From: an uncultured Porphyromonadaceae bacterium
GTDB taxonomy: Bacteria; Bacteroidota; Bacteroidia; Bacteroidales; Muribaculaceae
NCBI GenBank assembly: GCA_902491515.1
Contig: CABUIC010000003.1
Location: forward strand, 62,001-126,000
DNA: 64,000 nucleotides
Reading direction: 5' to 3'
Part shown: piece by piece, positions 50,744-60,300 of the stretch
How the letters are laid out: the number at the start of each line of letters is the position of its first letter
Position numbering within the stretch: the stretch's first letter is position 1
Program-made: the position numbers and the translations under genes
Notes under the pieces: generated by a model
Databases searched by the model: none
The model's input: only the letters and a program-made list of their open reading frames with translations
What the model was told of the DNA's origin: nothing

Positions 50744-52981
50744 ATGAGAAGCAATCTTGATAAAAAAGGAAACAAAGATCTTTTCACCTGGGAGCAGAAG
50801 GATGGTTTTACTCTTGTACGTCAGGATGGCGGTCCCGAGCTGGGTATTTCAGACGGGGCTTCGCGCGCACGCATCATATATATCGACGGGCATGCTTTCA
50901 AGAATTTCGACGGCAGCGGTGAGCTGAAGCCTTATGAGGACTGGCGTCTTCCGGCCACCGAGAGGGCACGCCACCTCGCCAGCCGTCTGTCAATCGAGGA
51001 AATCGCCGGGCTGATGCTTTACAGCCGTCAGAACAAGTTGCCGATGCCCGACGACACCTATGGCGGAAAGCCCTTCGCCGAAAGCGGAGAGAAAGCCTGG
51101 GCGCTGAGCGACGGCCAGCGCAAGTTCCTCGTCGACGACCGCGTGCGTCATGTGCTTGTCTCGACGGTCGAAAGTCCGGAAACCGCCGCCCGCTGGAACA
51201 ATGCGGTGCAAGCTCTTTGTGAGAATACGGCCCATGGCATCCCCGCTAACAATTCCTCCGACCCGCGCCACTCGGCCTTCGAGGATGCGGAATTCGCCCC
51301 CGGGGCCTCCGGTCAGCTTTCTATGTGGAGCAATCTCATGGGGCTCGCCTCAACTTTCTCGCCCTCGACGGTCCGCCGCTTCGCTGAAATAGCCGCCGCC
51401 GAATACCGTGCACTCGGACTCACCACGGCTCTCTCCCCGCAGGCCGACCTCGGCACCGATCCCCGCTGGTACCGCTTCAACGCCACCTTCGGCAACGACC
51501 CGACGCTCGTAACCGATATAGTCCGCGAATACTGCGAGGGGCTTCAGGGGGCGGAGTGGGGGCGCGGGAGCGTTAACGCCATGGTCAAGCACTGGCCCGG
51601 CGGAGGCTCCGGCGAAGGAGGCCGCGACGCCCATTACGGCAACGGCAAATATGCCGTATATCCCGGAGGATGCTTCGAGGTGCACAAGCGGCCATTCGTC
51701 AAGGGAGCGTTCCGTCTGCCCGGTAAAACGGCATGGGCCTCGGCCGTGATGCCTTACTACACCATTTCCTACAGTCAGACCTCGGAGAATGTCGGCAATT
51801 CCTTCAACCGCGAACTTATCCACGACCAGCTCCGCGGCGAATGCGGATACGACGGGGTGGTTTGCACAGACTGGATTATCACCGGCGACCCGTGCGACCC
51901 GGGAACGCACGGAGCTAAACCCTGGGGCGTCGAAGACCTCAGCGTGGCGGAGCGCCACTACAAGGCCCTGATGGCAGGTGTCGACCAGTTCGGAGGCGAG
52001 GGAGAGGCCGGCCCGGTGCTCGACGCCTACCGCCTCGGCTGCGAAAGACTCGGAGAAGAGAAGATGCGCAGGCGGATGGAGGATTCCGCTGTACGGCTCC
52101 TGCTCAATATCTTCCGCACGGGACTTTTCGAGAATCCATACACCGACCCCGGGGAAACGGTTCGTACCGTGGGCAACCCTGAGTGGATGGCCGAAGGCTA
52201 CCGGCAGCAGGTGGCATCCGTGATTATGCTCAAGAACGCGGCGAACGTCCTTCCGCTCTCGGCAGGGACCAAGGTCTATATTCCCCGCCGACAGGTGCCG
52301 GCAATGCGCACTTACTGGGGAAGCACGGAAGCCGCTAAGGATTACGAACCTGTTTCCCGCGAACTTGGTTCACATTATTTCGAGATTGTCGACGGCCCCT
52401 CGGAGGCCGACGCCGCCATATTCTTTATGGAATCGCCTAGAAGCTACCGGATGGGTTATGATCCCGAAGACAAGGCCGCGGGCGGCAACGGCTATATACC
52501 CATCACACTTCAGTACCGTCCCTATACGGCTGTCGCCGCACGTCCGGAGAGCATTGCCGGCAACCGTTCATATGCCGGAAAAAGCGCGGTGGCCCAGAAC
52601 GAGTGCGAGCTCGACGCTCTCGAGGCGCTGCAGGCGAAAATGGACGGCAAGCCGGTGATTGTGGTCATGGCTATGTCCAATCCCACCGTCCTCTCCGAGG
52701 TCGAGCCACTTGCCGATGCTTTGCTTGTGGGCTTTAGTGTCCAGGTGCAGGCCTTCATGGACCTAATAAGCGGTAAAGCCGAGCCTTCCGGGCTCCTGCC
52801 TTTCGAACTTCCGGCCGACATGGAGGCCGTCGAGCACCACTGCGAGGACCGTCCGCATGACATCCGCCCGTACACCGACAGCGAGGGCAACACTTACAGC
52901 TTCGCCTTCGGACTCGACTTCTCCGGCCCCATCAGCGACGCCCGCACGGCAAAGTACGGCAACCCCGGGCGGTACGAATGA
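50744..52981 (+). CDS. Glycoside hydrolase family 3 protein
   Basis: 745 residues from the ATG at 50744. (alpha/beta)8 domain with LSPQADLGTDPRWYRFNATFG and VKHWPGGG; the nucleophile Asp is in YDGVVCTDW. The second alpha/beta sandwich (SVIMLKNAANVLPL) carries the rest of the active site, and LGLDFSG marks the end. Likely a beta-glucosidase or related exo-glycosidase. No signal peptide or lipobox is seen (MRSNLDKKGNKDLFTW), so unlike many Bacteroidales GH3 enzymes it may work in the cytoplasm. No SusCD pair is near. Confidence 0.9.
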   Translation: MRSNLDKKGNKDLFTWEQKDGFTLVRQDGGPELGISDGASRARIIYIDGHAFKNFDGSGELKPYEDWRLPATERARHLASRLSIEEIAGLMLYSRQNKLPMPDDTYGGKPFAESGEKAWALSDGQRKFLVDDRVRHVLVSTVESPETAARWNNAVQALCENTAHGIPANNSSDPRHSAFEDAEFAPGASGQLSMWSNLMGLASTFSPSTVRRFAEIAAAEYRALGLTTALSPQADLGTDPRWYRFNATFGNDPTLVTDIVREYCEGLQGAEWGRGSVNAMVKHWPGGGSGEGGRDAHYGNGKYAVYPGGCFEVHKRPFVKGAFRLPGKTAWASAVMPYYTISYSQTSENVGNSFNRELIHDQLRGECGYDGVVCTDWIITGDPCDPGTHGAKPWGVEDLSVAERHYKALMAGVDQFGGEGEAGPVLDAYRLGCERLGEEKMRRRMEDSAVRLLLNIFRTGLFENPYTDPGETVRTVGNPEWMAEGYRQQVASVIMLKNAANVLPLSAGTKVYIPRRQVPAMRTYWGSTEAAKDYEPVSRELGSHYFEIVDGPSEADAAIFFMESPRSYRMGYDPEDKAAGGNGYIPITLQYRPYTAVAARPESIAGNRSYAGKSAVAQNECELDALEALQAKMDGKPVIVVMAMSNPTVLSEVEPLADALLVGFSVQVQAFMDLISGKAEPSGLLPFELPADMEAVEHHCEDRPHDIRPYTDSEGNTYSFAFGLDFSGPISDARTAKYGNPGRYE

Positions 52982-53013
52982 TTTGCAGGACTCGGCGGAA
53001 AGTTGTAATTTTG
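52982..53013 (+). promoter_or_regulatory. ABC-F gene promoter
   Basis: TTTG (52982-52985), 20 bp, TAATTTTG (53006-53013); the ATG at 53019 is only 5 bp further, so the mRNA is nearly leaderless. The -33 box abuts the GH3 stop codon. Confidence 0.6.
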
Positions 53014-53018
53014 CAGTC

Positions 53019-54995
53019 ATGATTTCAATCAACGGACTTTCAGTGGAGTTCAGCGCACGCTCGCTGTTCGACAATATAAGTTATGTAATCAATCCCCGCG
53101 ACCGCATCGCCCTCGTCGGCAAGAACGGCGCAGGGAAATCGACGATGCTCAAGATCATCGCGGGACTGCAGCCCCCGACTTCCGGCACCGTGAGCGTTCC
53201 CGCCGACGTCACCGTGGGCTATCTTCCCCAGCAGATGCAGCTTGAGGACACCCTCACGGTTGTCGAAGAAGTCCGCAAGGCCTTCTCCCATATCGCGGAG
53301 ATGCAGGCGCGCCTCGACGCCATGAGCGCCGAACTGGCGGAGCGCACGGACTACGACTCCGAAGAGTACCATCGTCTGATCGAGCACATCAGTGAGCTTT
53401 CCGAACAGATTGCCATGCTCGGCTCCGAAAACTGCGAGGCCGAGATGGAGAAGACGCTTATCGGCCTTGGATTTGTCCGCACGGACTTCAACCGTCCCAC
53501 CGCCGAGTTTTCAGGCGGCTGGCGAATGCGCATAGAGCTTGCCAAACTCTTGTTGCGGCGTCCGGACGTGCTGCTTCTCGACGAGCCTACCAACCACCTC
53601 GACATCGAGAGCATACAGTGGCTCGAGAATTTCCTCGTGGCCAAGGCCAAGGCCGTGGTGCTCGTCAGCCACGACCGCGCTTTCATCGACCGCGTGACGA
53701 ACCGCACCATAGAGATTTCCCTCGGCAAGATTTACGACTACGCCGTGAACTACAGCCATTTCGTCGAGCTGCGCAAGGAACGCATCGAACAGCAGATGCG
53801 CGCCTACCGCAACCAGCAGAAGCAGATAGCCGACACCGAGGAATTCATAGAGCGTTTCCGCTACAAGGCCACCAAGGCCGTCCAGGTCCAGAGCCGCATG
53901 AAGCAGCTCGCCAAAATCGAGCGCATCGAAGTCGACGAGGTCGACAACAGCCATTTGTCCCTGCGTTTTCCTCCTGCGCCGCGCTCGGGCGATTTCCCTG
54001 TCATCGCCGAGAACGTAGGAAAGGCCTACGGCGACCATCAGGTTTTCGACGGCGCGACATTCACAATCCGACGCGGCGAGAAAGTGGCCTTCGTCGGCAA
54101 GAACGGCGAAGGAAAGTCGACGCTCGTGAAGTGCATCATGGGCGAGATCCCATTCACCGGCCATCTGAAGATAGGCCACAACGTGAAAATTGGTTACTTC
54201 GCCCAGAACCAGGCCCAGCTCCTCGACGGGGAGCTCACCGTGTTCGACACCATCGACCGCGTGGCCGTCGGCGACATACGCCTTAAAATCCGGGATATTC
54301 TCGGCGCGTTCATGTTCGGCGGCGAGGCTTCCGACAAGAAGGTGCGGGTGCTGTCCGGCGGAGAGAAGACGCGTCTGGCCATGATTAAGCTGCTTCTCGA
54401 GCCCGTCAATCTTCTGATTCTCGACGAACCGACAAACCACCTCGACATGAAGACCAAGGACATCCTCAAGCAGGCCATAAAGGACTTCGACGGAACGGTG
54501 ATTGTCGTCAGCCACGACCGCGAGTTTCTCGACGGCCTCGTAGGGAAGGTCTATGAATTCGGGGGAGGACAGGTGCGCGAAAATCTCGGAGGCATTTACG
54601 ACTTCCTCGAGAAAAAACGCCTCGCATCGCTTCAGGAACTCGAGCGGTCCGCGCCCAAGGCTCCGAAGAACGAGAAGACTCCGCCCCCCGAAACTCCCTC
54701 TAAGGCCGGGAAGCCGGCGCAGGGGGCTCCCGCACCCGAAAAGCCACAGCCGAAGCTCAGCTATGCCGAGGCCCGGGAACGCGAGAAAGCCGTGCGACGC
54801 GCCCGCAAGAGGGTGGAGGACGCCGAGACCGGAGTTGCCGCAGCCGAGGAGGCCGTCAAGGCCGTGGAAGCCCGCATCGCCGCTGGAGAGGTGGCGCCGG
54901 AAGTCTTCGAAGAGCACGCCGCGGCCAACAAGGCCCTCGAGAACGCCATGAGCGTCTGGGAACTCGCCCAGATGGAACTCGACGAAATGCAATAG
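53019..54995 (+). CDS. ABC-F family ATPase (Uup/ABCF3-like)
   Basis: 658 residues from the ATG at 53019 (MISINGLSVEFSARSLFDNI). Two ATPase domains: GKNGAGKSTMLKI with FSGGWRMRIELAKLLLRRPD and DEPTNHLDIESIQW; then GKNGEGKSTLVKC with LSGGEKTRLAMIKLLLEP and DEPTNHLDMKTKDIL. Between them is the P-site interaction linker (LRKERIEQQMRAYRNQQKQI). A C-terminal coiled coil (about 570-658) is rich in Ala/Glu/Arg and interrupted by a Pro-rich linker, as in Uup. ABC-F proteins act on the ribosome rather than in transport. Confidence 0.93.
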   Translation: MISINGLSVEFSARSLFDNISYVINPRDRIALVGKNGAGKSTMLKIIAGLQPPTSGTVSVPADVTVGYLPQQMQLEDTLTVVEEVRKAFSHIAEMQARLDAMSAELAERTDYDSEEYHRLIEHISELSEQIAMLGSENCEAEMEKTLIGLGFVRTDFNRPTAEFSGGWRMRIELAKLLLRRPDVLLLDEPTNHLDIESIQWLENFLVAKAKAVVLVSHDRAFIDRVTNRTIEISLGKIYDYAVNYSHFVELRKERIEQQMRAYRNQQKQIADTEEFIERFRYKATKAVQVQSRMKQLAKIERIEVDEVDNSHLSLRFPPAPRSGDFPVIAENVGKAYGDHQVFDGATFTIRRGEKVAFVGKNGEGKSTLVKCIMGEIPFTGHLKIGHNVKIGYFAQNQAQLLDGELTVFDTIDRVAVGDIRLKIRDILGAFMFGGEASDKKVRVLSGGEKTRLAMIKLLLEPVNLLILDEPTNHLDMKTKDILKQAIKDFDGTVIVVSHDREFLDGLVGKVYEFGGGQVRENLGGIYDFLEKKRLASLQELERSAPKAPKNEKTPPPETPSKAGKPAQGAPAPEKPQPKLSYAEAREREKAVRRARKRVEDAETGVAAAEEAVKAVEARIAAGEVAPEVFEEHAAANKALENAMSVWELAQMELDEMQ

Positions 54996-55052
54996 CGAAA
55001 ACAATCCAATCAATGCCCCGCAGAGGGGCCAACATAAAGTATTTTTACACAT

Positions 55053-57095
55053 ATGAACAAATCAATCACTCTCCTCGTGCTCGCCGCCTGCGGCGTGTGC
55101 GGAGCAGGCCTTTATTCCTGCTCCAAGAGCGAGGCAAAGACCGACGCCCCCCGCGGCTTCGACCTTGCGAATCTCGACACCTCCGTCGCTCCCGGCGAGG
55201 ATTTCTATGATTTTGCATGCGGCGGCTGGATGAAGGCCAATCCCCTTCAGGCCCAGTATTCGCGTTTCGGCACCTTCGACCAGCTCGCTGAGCTCAACCG
55301 CCAGCAGGTCCGCGACCTCGTCCTCGACCTCGCCAGGCAGAAGAACGAGCCCGGCACAAACGCCCAGAAAGTGGCAGACCTCTACGCCATGGGTATGGAC
55401 AGCGTGCGCCTCAACAAGGAAGGCGCCGAGACTGTCAAGGTCGACCTCGCGCGCATCGCCGCAGCTGACCGCGACAGCCTCATGACCCTTATGGCAACGC
55501 TCCCCGGAATCGACGCATTTTTCGGCACAGGTGTCGAGGCTGACCTCGCAAACGCCGACCGAAACGCAATGTACTGGAGTCAGGGCGGCCTCGGTCTCGG
55601 CGACCGCGACTACTACACCGACGACACCGACCGTGCAAAGGCCATCCGCGAGGCATACAAGACCTATCTGAAGACCATCGCCGGTCTCTCCGGATTCTCC
55701 GCCGAAGACGCCGACCGCATCGTGGCAAACACCATGGAAGTAGAGACTACTCTCGCCTCGAAGCAGAAGACCCAGGTCGAGCTCCGCGACATCTCAGCCA
55801 TGTACAACCCCATGCCTGTGGCCGACCTCTCCAAAAAGTTCGCCAACATCGACCTTCCCGCATACTTCAAGGCCCAGGGCCTTCAGGCCGCTGTCGACAC
55901 CGTCATCGTGGCCCAGCCCGAATACTACGCCGTGGTGAACGACATGATCGGCAGCATCGACACTCAGAAGCTCCGCGACTATCTCACCGCCGGCTACCTC
56001 ACTTCCGCCGCTCCCTATCTGAGCGACGACTTCGTGAACGCCCGCTTCGAGCTCACCAAGGTGATGAGCGGCGTCGAGGAGCAGCAGCCCCGCTGGAAGC
56101 GCGCTCTCAGCGTGCCCAACAGCATGCTCGGCGAAGCGCTCGGCGAACTCTACGTCGAGAAATACTTCCCCGCCACCTCTAAGGAGAAGATGCTCACGCT
56201 CGTCGAGAACCTCCGCACGGCCCTCGGCCAGCACATCGATTCCCTCACGTGGATGAGCGACACCACCAAGGCCCGCGCTCAGGAGAAACTCGCCGCCTTC
56301 ACTGTCAAGATCGGCTACCCCGACAAGTGGCGCGACTACTCCGGCCTCACCATCGACCCCTCCAGAACCTACTGGCAGAATGTTCAGGACGCCATCGTCT
56401 TCAACAACCAGTACAACCTCGACGACTACGGCAAGCCCGTCGACCGGGCCCGCTGGCTCATGAGCCCCCAGACCGTCAACGCCTACTACAACCCCACGAC
56501 AAACGAAATCTGCTTCCCCGCCGGCATTCTTCAGGCTCCCTACTTCAATCCGGATGCCAGCGACGCCGAGAACTACGGCGCCATCGGCGTGGTCATCGGT
56601 CATGAGATGACCCACGGCTTCGACGACCAGGGCCGTCAGTTCGACAAGGACGGCAACTTCGCCGACTGGTGGACTCCCGCCGACGCCGAGGCCTTCGAGG
56701 CACTTGCCAACAAACTCGTCGACCAGTTCGACGCCATCGAGGTTCTTCCCGGCACCCATGCCAACGGCAAGCTCACCCTCGGCGAGAACATCGCCGACCA
56801 GGGCGGCCTCCGCGTGGCCTACACCGCCTACCACAACGCCCTCGGCGACAAGGAAGACGAGACCGTCGACGGCTACACCGGCGACCAGCGCTTCTACATC
56901 TCCTACGCCAACGTATGGGCCGGCAACATCCGCGAGGCTGAAATCCTCCAGCGCACCCAGACCGACCCCCACAGCCTCGGCCGCTGGCGCGTCAACGCCT
57001 CCCTCCGCAACCTCGAGCCCTTCTTCGCCGCATTCGGCATCAAAGAAGGCGACAAAATGTTCCGCCCCGTAGAAGAGCGCGTAGTGATCTGGTAA
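55053..57095 (+). CDS. M13 (neprilysin-like) metalloendopeptidase, lipoprotein
   Basis: 680 residues. N-terminal signal and lipobox GLYSC (Cys about 26). PGEDFYDFACGGWMKANPL is the M13 opening. Zinc site VVIGHEMTHGFDDQG plus the third ligand in LGENIADQGGL, with NEICFPAGILQAPYF before it, and the C-terminal NLEPFFAAFGIKEGDKMF. It cleaves small peptides outside the cytoplasm. Complete and intact. Confidence 0.95.
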   Translation: MNKSITLLVLAACGVCGAGLYSCSKSEAKTDAPRGFDLANLDTSVAPGEDFYDFACGGWMKANPLQAQYSRFGTFDQLAELNRQQVRDLVLDLARQKNEPGTNAQKVADLYAMGMDSVRLNKEGAETVKVDLARIAAADRDSLMTLMATLPGIDAFFGTGVEADLANADRNAMYWSQGGLGLGDRDYYTDDTDRAKAIREAYKTYLKTIAGLSGFSAEDADRIVANTMEVETTLASKQKTQVELRDISAMYNPMPVADLSKKFANIDLPAYFKAQGLQAAVDTVIVAQPEYYAVVNDMIGSIDTQKLRDYLTAGYLTSAAPYLSDDFVNARFELTKVMSGVEEQQPRWKRALSVPNSMLGEALGELYVEKYFPATSKEKMLTLVENLRTALGQHIDSLTWMSDTTKARAQEKLAAFTVKIGYPDKWRDYSGLTIDPSRTYWQNVQDAIVFNNQYNLDDYGKPVDRARWLMSPQTVNAYYNPTTNEICFPAGILQAPYFNPDASDAENYGAIGVVIGHEMTHGFDDQGRQFDKDGNFADWWTPADAEAFEALANKLVDQFDAIEVLPGTHANGKLTLGENIADQGGLRVAYTAYHNALGDKEDETVDGYTGDQRFYISYANVWAGNIREAEILQRTQTDPHSLGRWRVNASLRNLEPFFAAFGIKEGDKMFRPVEERVVIW

Positions 57096-57127
57096 ACCCC
57101 ACCGGTCCCGGATCCAATCCTACTAAT

Positions 57128-57174
57128 GTGGCTTATGTGCCTTATGTAGAGAATACATAAGAAACATAAGCCAC
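57128..57174. terminator. Long near-perfect hairpin after the M13 gene
   Basis: Arms GTGGCTTATGT (57128-57138) and ACATAAGCCAC (57164-57174) enclose a second pair CTTATGT (57141-57147) and ACATAAG (57155-57161), separated only by a 2-nt internal mismatch. The result is an 18-bp stem made of a repeated heptamer. Termination or a protein-binding site are both possible. Confidence 0.5.
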
Positions 57175-57264
57175 TTATTATATCTCAATCAGAAGTAATT
57201 CCACCAAGCGTGGGTTAAACCTTATTTAACGTCGCAGTACGCAAATTTTGCCCATAAGATTTAT

Positions 57265-57272
57265 TATATTTG
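57265..57272 (+). promoter_or_regulatory. Promoter -7 element of the restriction-modification locus
   Basis: TATATTTG, 37 bp before the helicase ATG. The -33 position reads A/T-rich without a clear TTTG. The gap 57175-57309 otherwise holds a small GTTAA/TTAAC inverted repeat near 57213. Confidence 0.45.
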
Positions 57273-57309
57273 CAAAAGAATAAACCACGGCTAAATAGTC
57301 GAAGATTCA

Positions 57310-60300
57310 ATGGAAGTAATAGACAACGTAAACAAGACGCTGAAAGACGATATGCTCATCACCTTGCGCTCCGGCTCCAAGGTGGCTATCGCTGCATCTT
57401 GTTTCTCCATATATGCCTTTCAGGAACTGAAAGAGCAGTTGTCCGATATTTCTGAACTGCGTTTTATCTTCACTTCTCCTTCTTTCGTAACCGAAAAGGT
57501 CGATAAGCAAAAACGCGAGTTCTACATCCCTCGCCTTAATCGTGAACGCGACCTCTATGGCTCGGAGTTTGAAATCAAACTCCGTAACGAACTTTCCTTG
57601 AAAGCCGTTGCCAAAGAGTGCGCTGAGTGGATTCGTCAAAAGGCTTGCTTCAAATCAAACCGCACAAATGCCGGGATGCCGTCATTTGCAACCGTTGACG
57701 ATACCACATATATGCCTCTCGGCGGTTTCACTACCGTTGAGTTGGGTTGCGAGCGCGGCAATAGCCTTGCTATCGCAATCAATAAGATGGAGGCTCCATT
57801 CTCTCAACAGTATCTCCAAATCTTTAATCAGATATGGAACGACGGCGAGCAGCTGCAAGTCGTTACCGAACAGGTACTCGACAACATCACCAACGCTTAC
57901 AAAGAAAACTCCCCGGAGTTTATCTACTTTGTTACGCTCTACAATATCTTCAACGAGTTCCTTGAAGATATTTCGGAAGACGTGCTGCCAAATGAAGCCA
58001 CCGGCTTCAAGTCGAGCGTTATCTGGAATAAGCTCTACAATTTCCAACGTGATGCCGCTCTCGCCATCATCAACAAGTTGGAAAAGTTCAACGGCTGCAT
58101 CCTTGCCGACTCCGTGGGTCTCGGCAAGACGTTTACTGCTCTTTCGGTAATAAAGTATTACGAGAACCGCAACAAGTCCGTTCTCGTCCTATGCCCGAAG
58201 AAGCTGCACGACAACTGGGTTACTTATCGTAGTAACTACGTCAATAACCCGCTCGTTGCCGACCGTTTGCGGTATGATATTCTCTATCATACCGACCTTT
58301 CGCGTTTGACAGGTCAAAGCAACGGTCTCGACCTCGAACATATAAACTGGGGGAATTACGACCTCGTAGTTATAGACGAGAGCCATAACTTCCGCAACGG
58401 CGGCAAAGTCACCACCGACGAGAACGATGAGAATCCACGCGAAAACCGCTATCTCCAGTTGATGAACAAGGTTATTCGCGCCGGGGTCAAAACTAAAGTG
58501 CTCATGTTGTCGGCCACCCCCGTCAACAACCGCTTCAACGACCTGCGCAATCAGCTCGCTCTCGCTTACGAGGGCGACAGCACCAAACTTGACTCACTAC
58601 TCTCTACTAACTCCTCACTTGAAGAGATTTTCCGTCAGGCTCAGACTGCTTTCAACCGATGGTCCAAACTTCCTGCCGAGGAGCGCACAACAAAGGCATT
58701 GCTCGAAATGTTGAGTTTCGATTTCTTTGAAGTCCTTGACAGCGTTACCATTGCTCGCTCGCGCAAGCACATCGAGCAATATTACGATACCACTGACATC
58801 GGTAAGTTCCCGGAGAGATTGAAACCAATCTCCCGTGCCCCGAAACTTACTGACCTGCCTACTGCGGTCAGCTTCAATGATATTTTCATCAGCGTCAGCG
58901 AGCTTAATCTCGCTATATACACGCCCTCCGACTTCATCTTGCCGAGCAAGCTGGAGAAGTACATGGAGGTGCGCGAGGACGGACGCTTCGGCAATCTTTC
59001 GCGTAGCGGTCGTGAACGAGGCATCAGGCAACTTATGAGCATCAACTTGCTCAAACGCCTTGAAAGTTCTGTCAATTCGTTCCGTCTTACACTTGAACAA
59101 ATCAGGAAATATATCGAAGCCACGATAAAAGCCATTGATGATCTTGCCGCCAAGCAAGAACCATCCATGGTTTGCGATTATGATTTCTCTTACGGTCTCG
59201 ACTTCGACGATAGGGAGGACACCGTCTTTATCGGAAACAAGAAAACCAAAATCGCACTGGAGGATATGGACTATGTTCAGTGGCGCGGCTATCTCGCCAA
59301 AGACCTCGACAATCTGAACACGCTGCTGTTCATGCTTGCCGACATTACCCCTGAACATGACAGCAAACTGCAAATGCTCATTGAGGACATTCGCAATAAG
59401 TTTGCCCATCCAATAAACGGCGAAAACAAAAAGATTATAGTATTTACCGCCTTCTCTGATACGGCTCAGTATCTCTACGATAACATCGCACCTACCGTCC
59501 GGGCACTCGGTTCTCATATTGGCCTGATAAGCGGTGACAATGTTGGGACATCGCTTCGCGATGTTTCGAGAAACGGTTTCGATTTCAACAAAATACTGAC
59601 GCTTTTCTCGCCCATCTCGAAAGAGAAAGCCTCGCTATATCCGAAGCTTAATGAGGAAATAGACGTACTTATCGCCACCGATTGCATCTCGGAAGGTCAG
59701 AACCTCCAGGACTGCGATTTCCTTATTAACTACGATATTCATTGGAACCCCGTGCGCATCATTCAGCGTTTCGGTCGAATAGACCGCATAGGCTCTCGCA
59801 ACGCGGTTATTCAGCTTGTCAACTATTGGCCCGACATGGACCTTGACGATTATATCAATCTCAAAGGTCGTGTCGAAGCCCGTATGAAAGTGTCGGTTCT
59901 CACCGCCACCGGCGATGACAACCCCCTTTCTGCCGAGGAACAGGGCGACCTCAAATATCGCCGCGACCAGTTGGAACGCCTCAAAGAGGAAGTCGTGGAT
60001 ATTGAAGAAATGAGCACAGGCGTTTCCATCATGGACTTGGGCTTGAATGAATTTCGTCTCGACTTGCTCGACTACATGAAGCATGATGCAAGCCGAATGC
60101 AGAATGGAGCTCGCTCCGATTCTGCTGAGGCGCAGCTCATGCAAGGCAAAGCCAACCTGGGACACGACATTGAGCATACCCCGATGGGGCTTCATGCTCT
60201 CGTCGCTTCCGATAAGGACGCGCCTCCGGGCGTTGTTTTCGTGCTAAAAAATCGCAATAACGAAATCAACATCGACCGAAAGAACAGGCTTCACCCGTTC

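Noticed and set aside
53511..55052. 513-codon minus ORF opposite the ABC-F gene
   Set aside because: Shadow of a gene with both Walker A/B sets intact.
55794..56972. 392-codon minus ORF opposite the M13 peptidase
   Set aside because: Val/Gly-rich shadow typical of antisense frames in high-GC genes.
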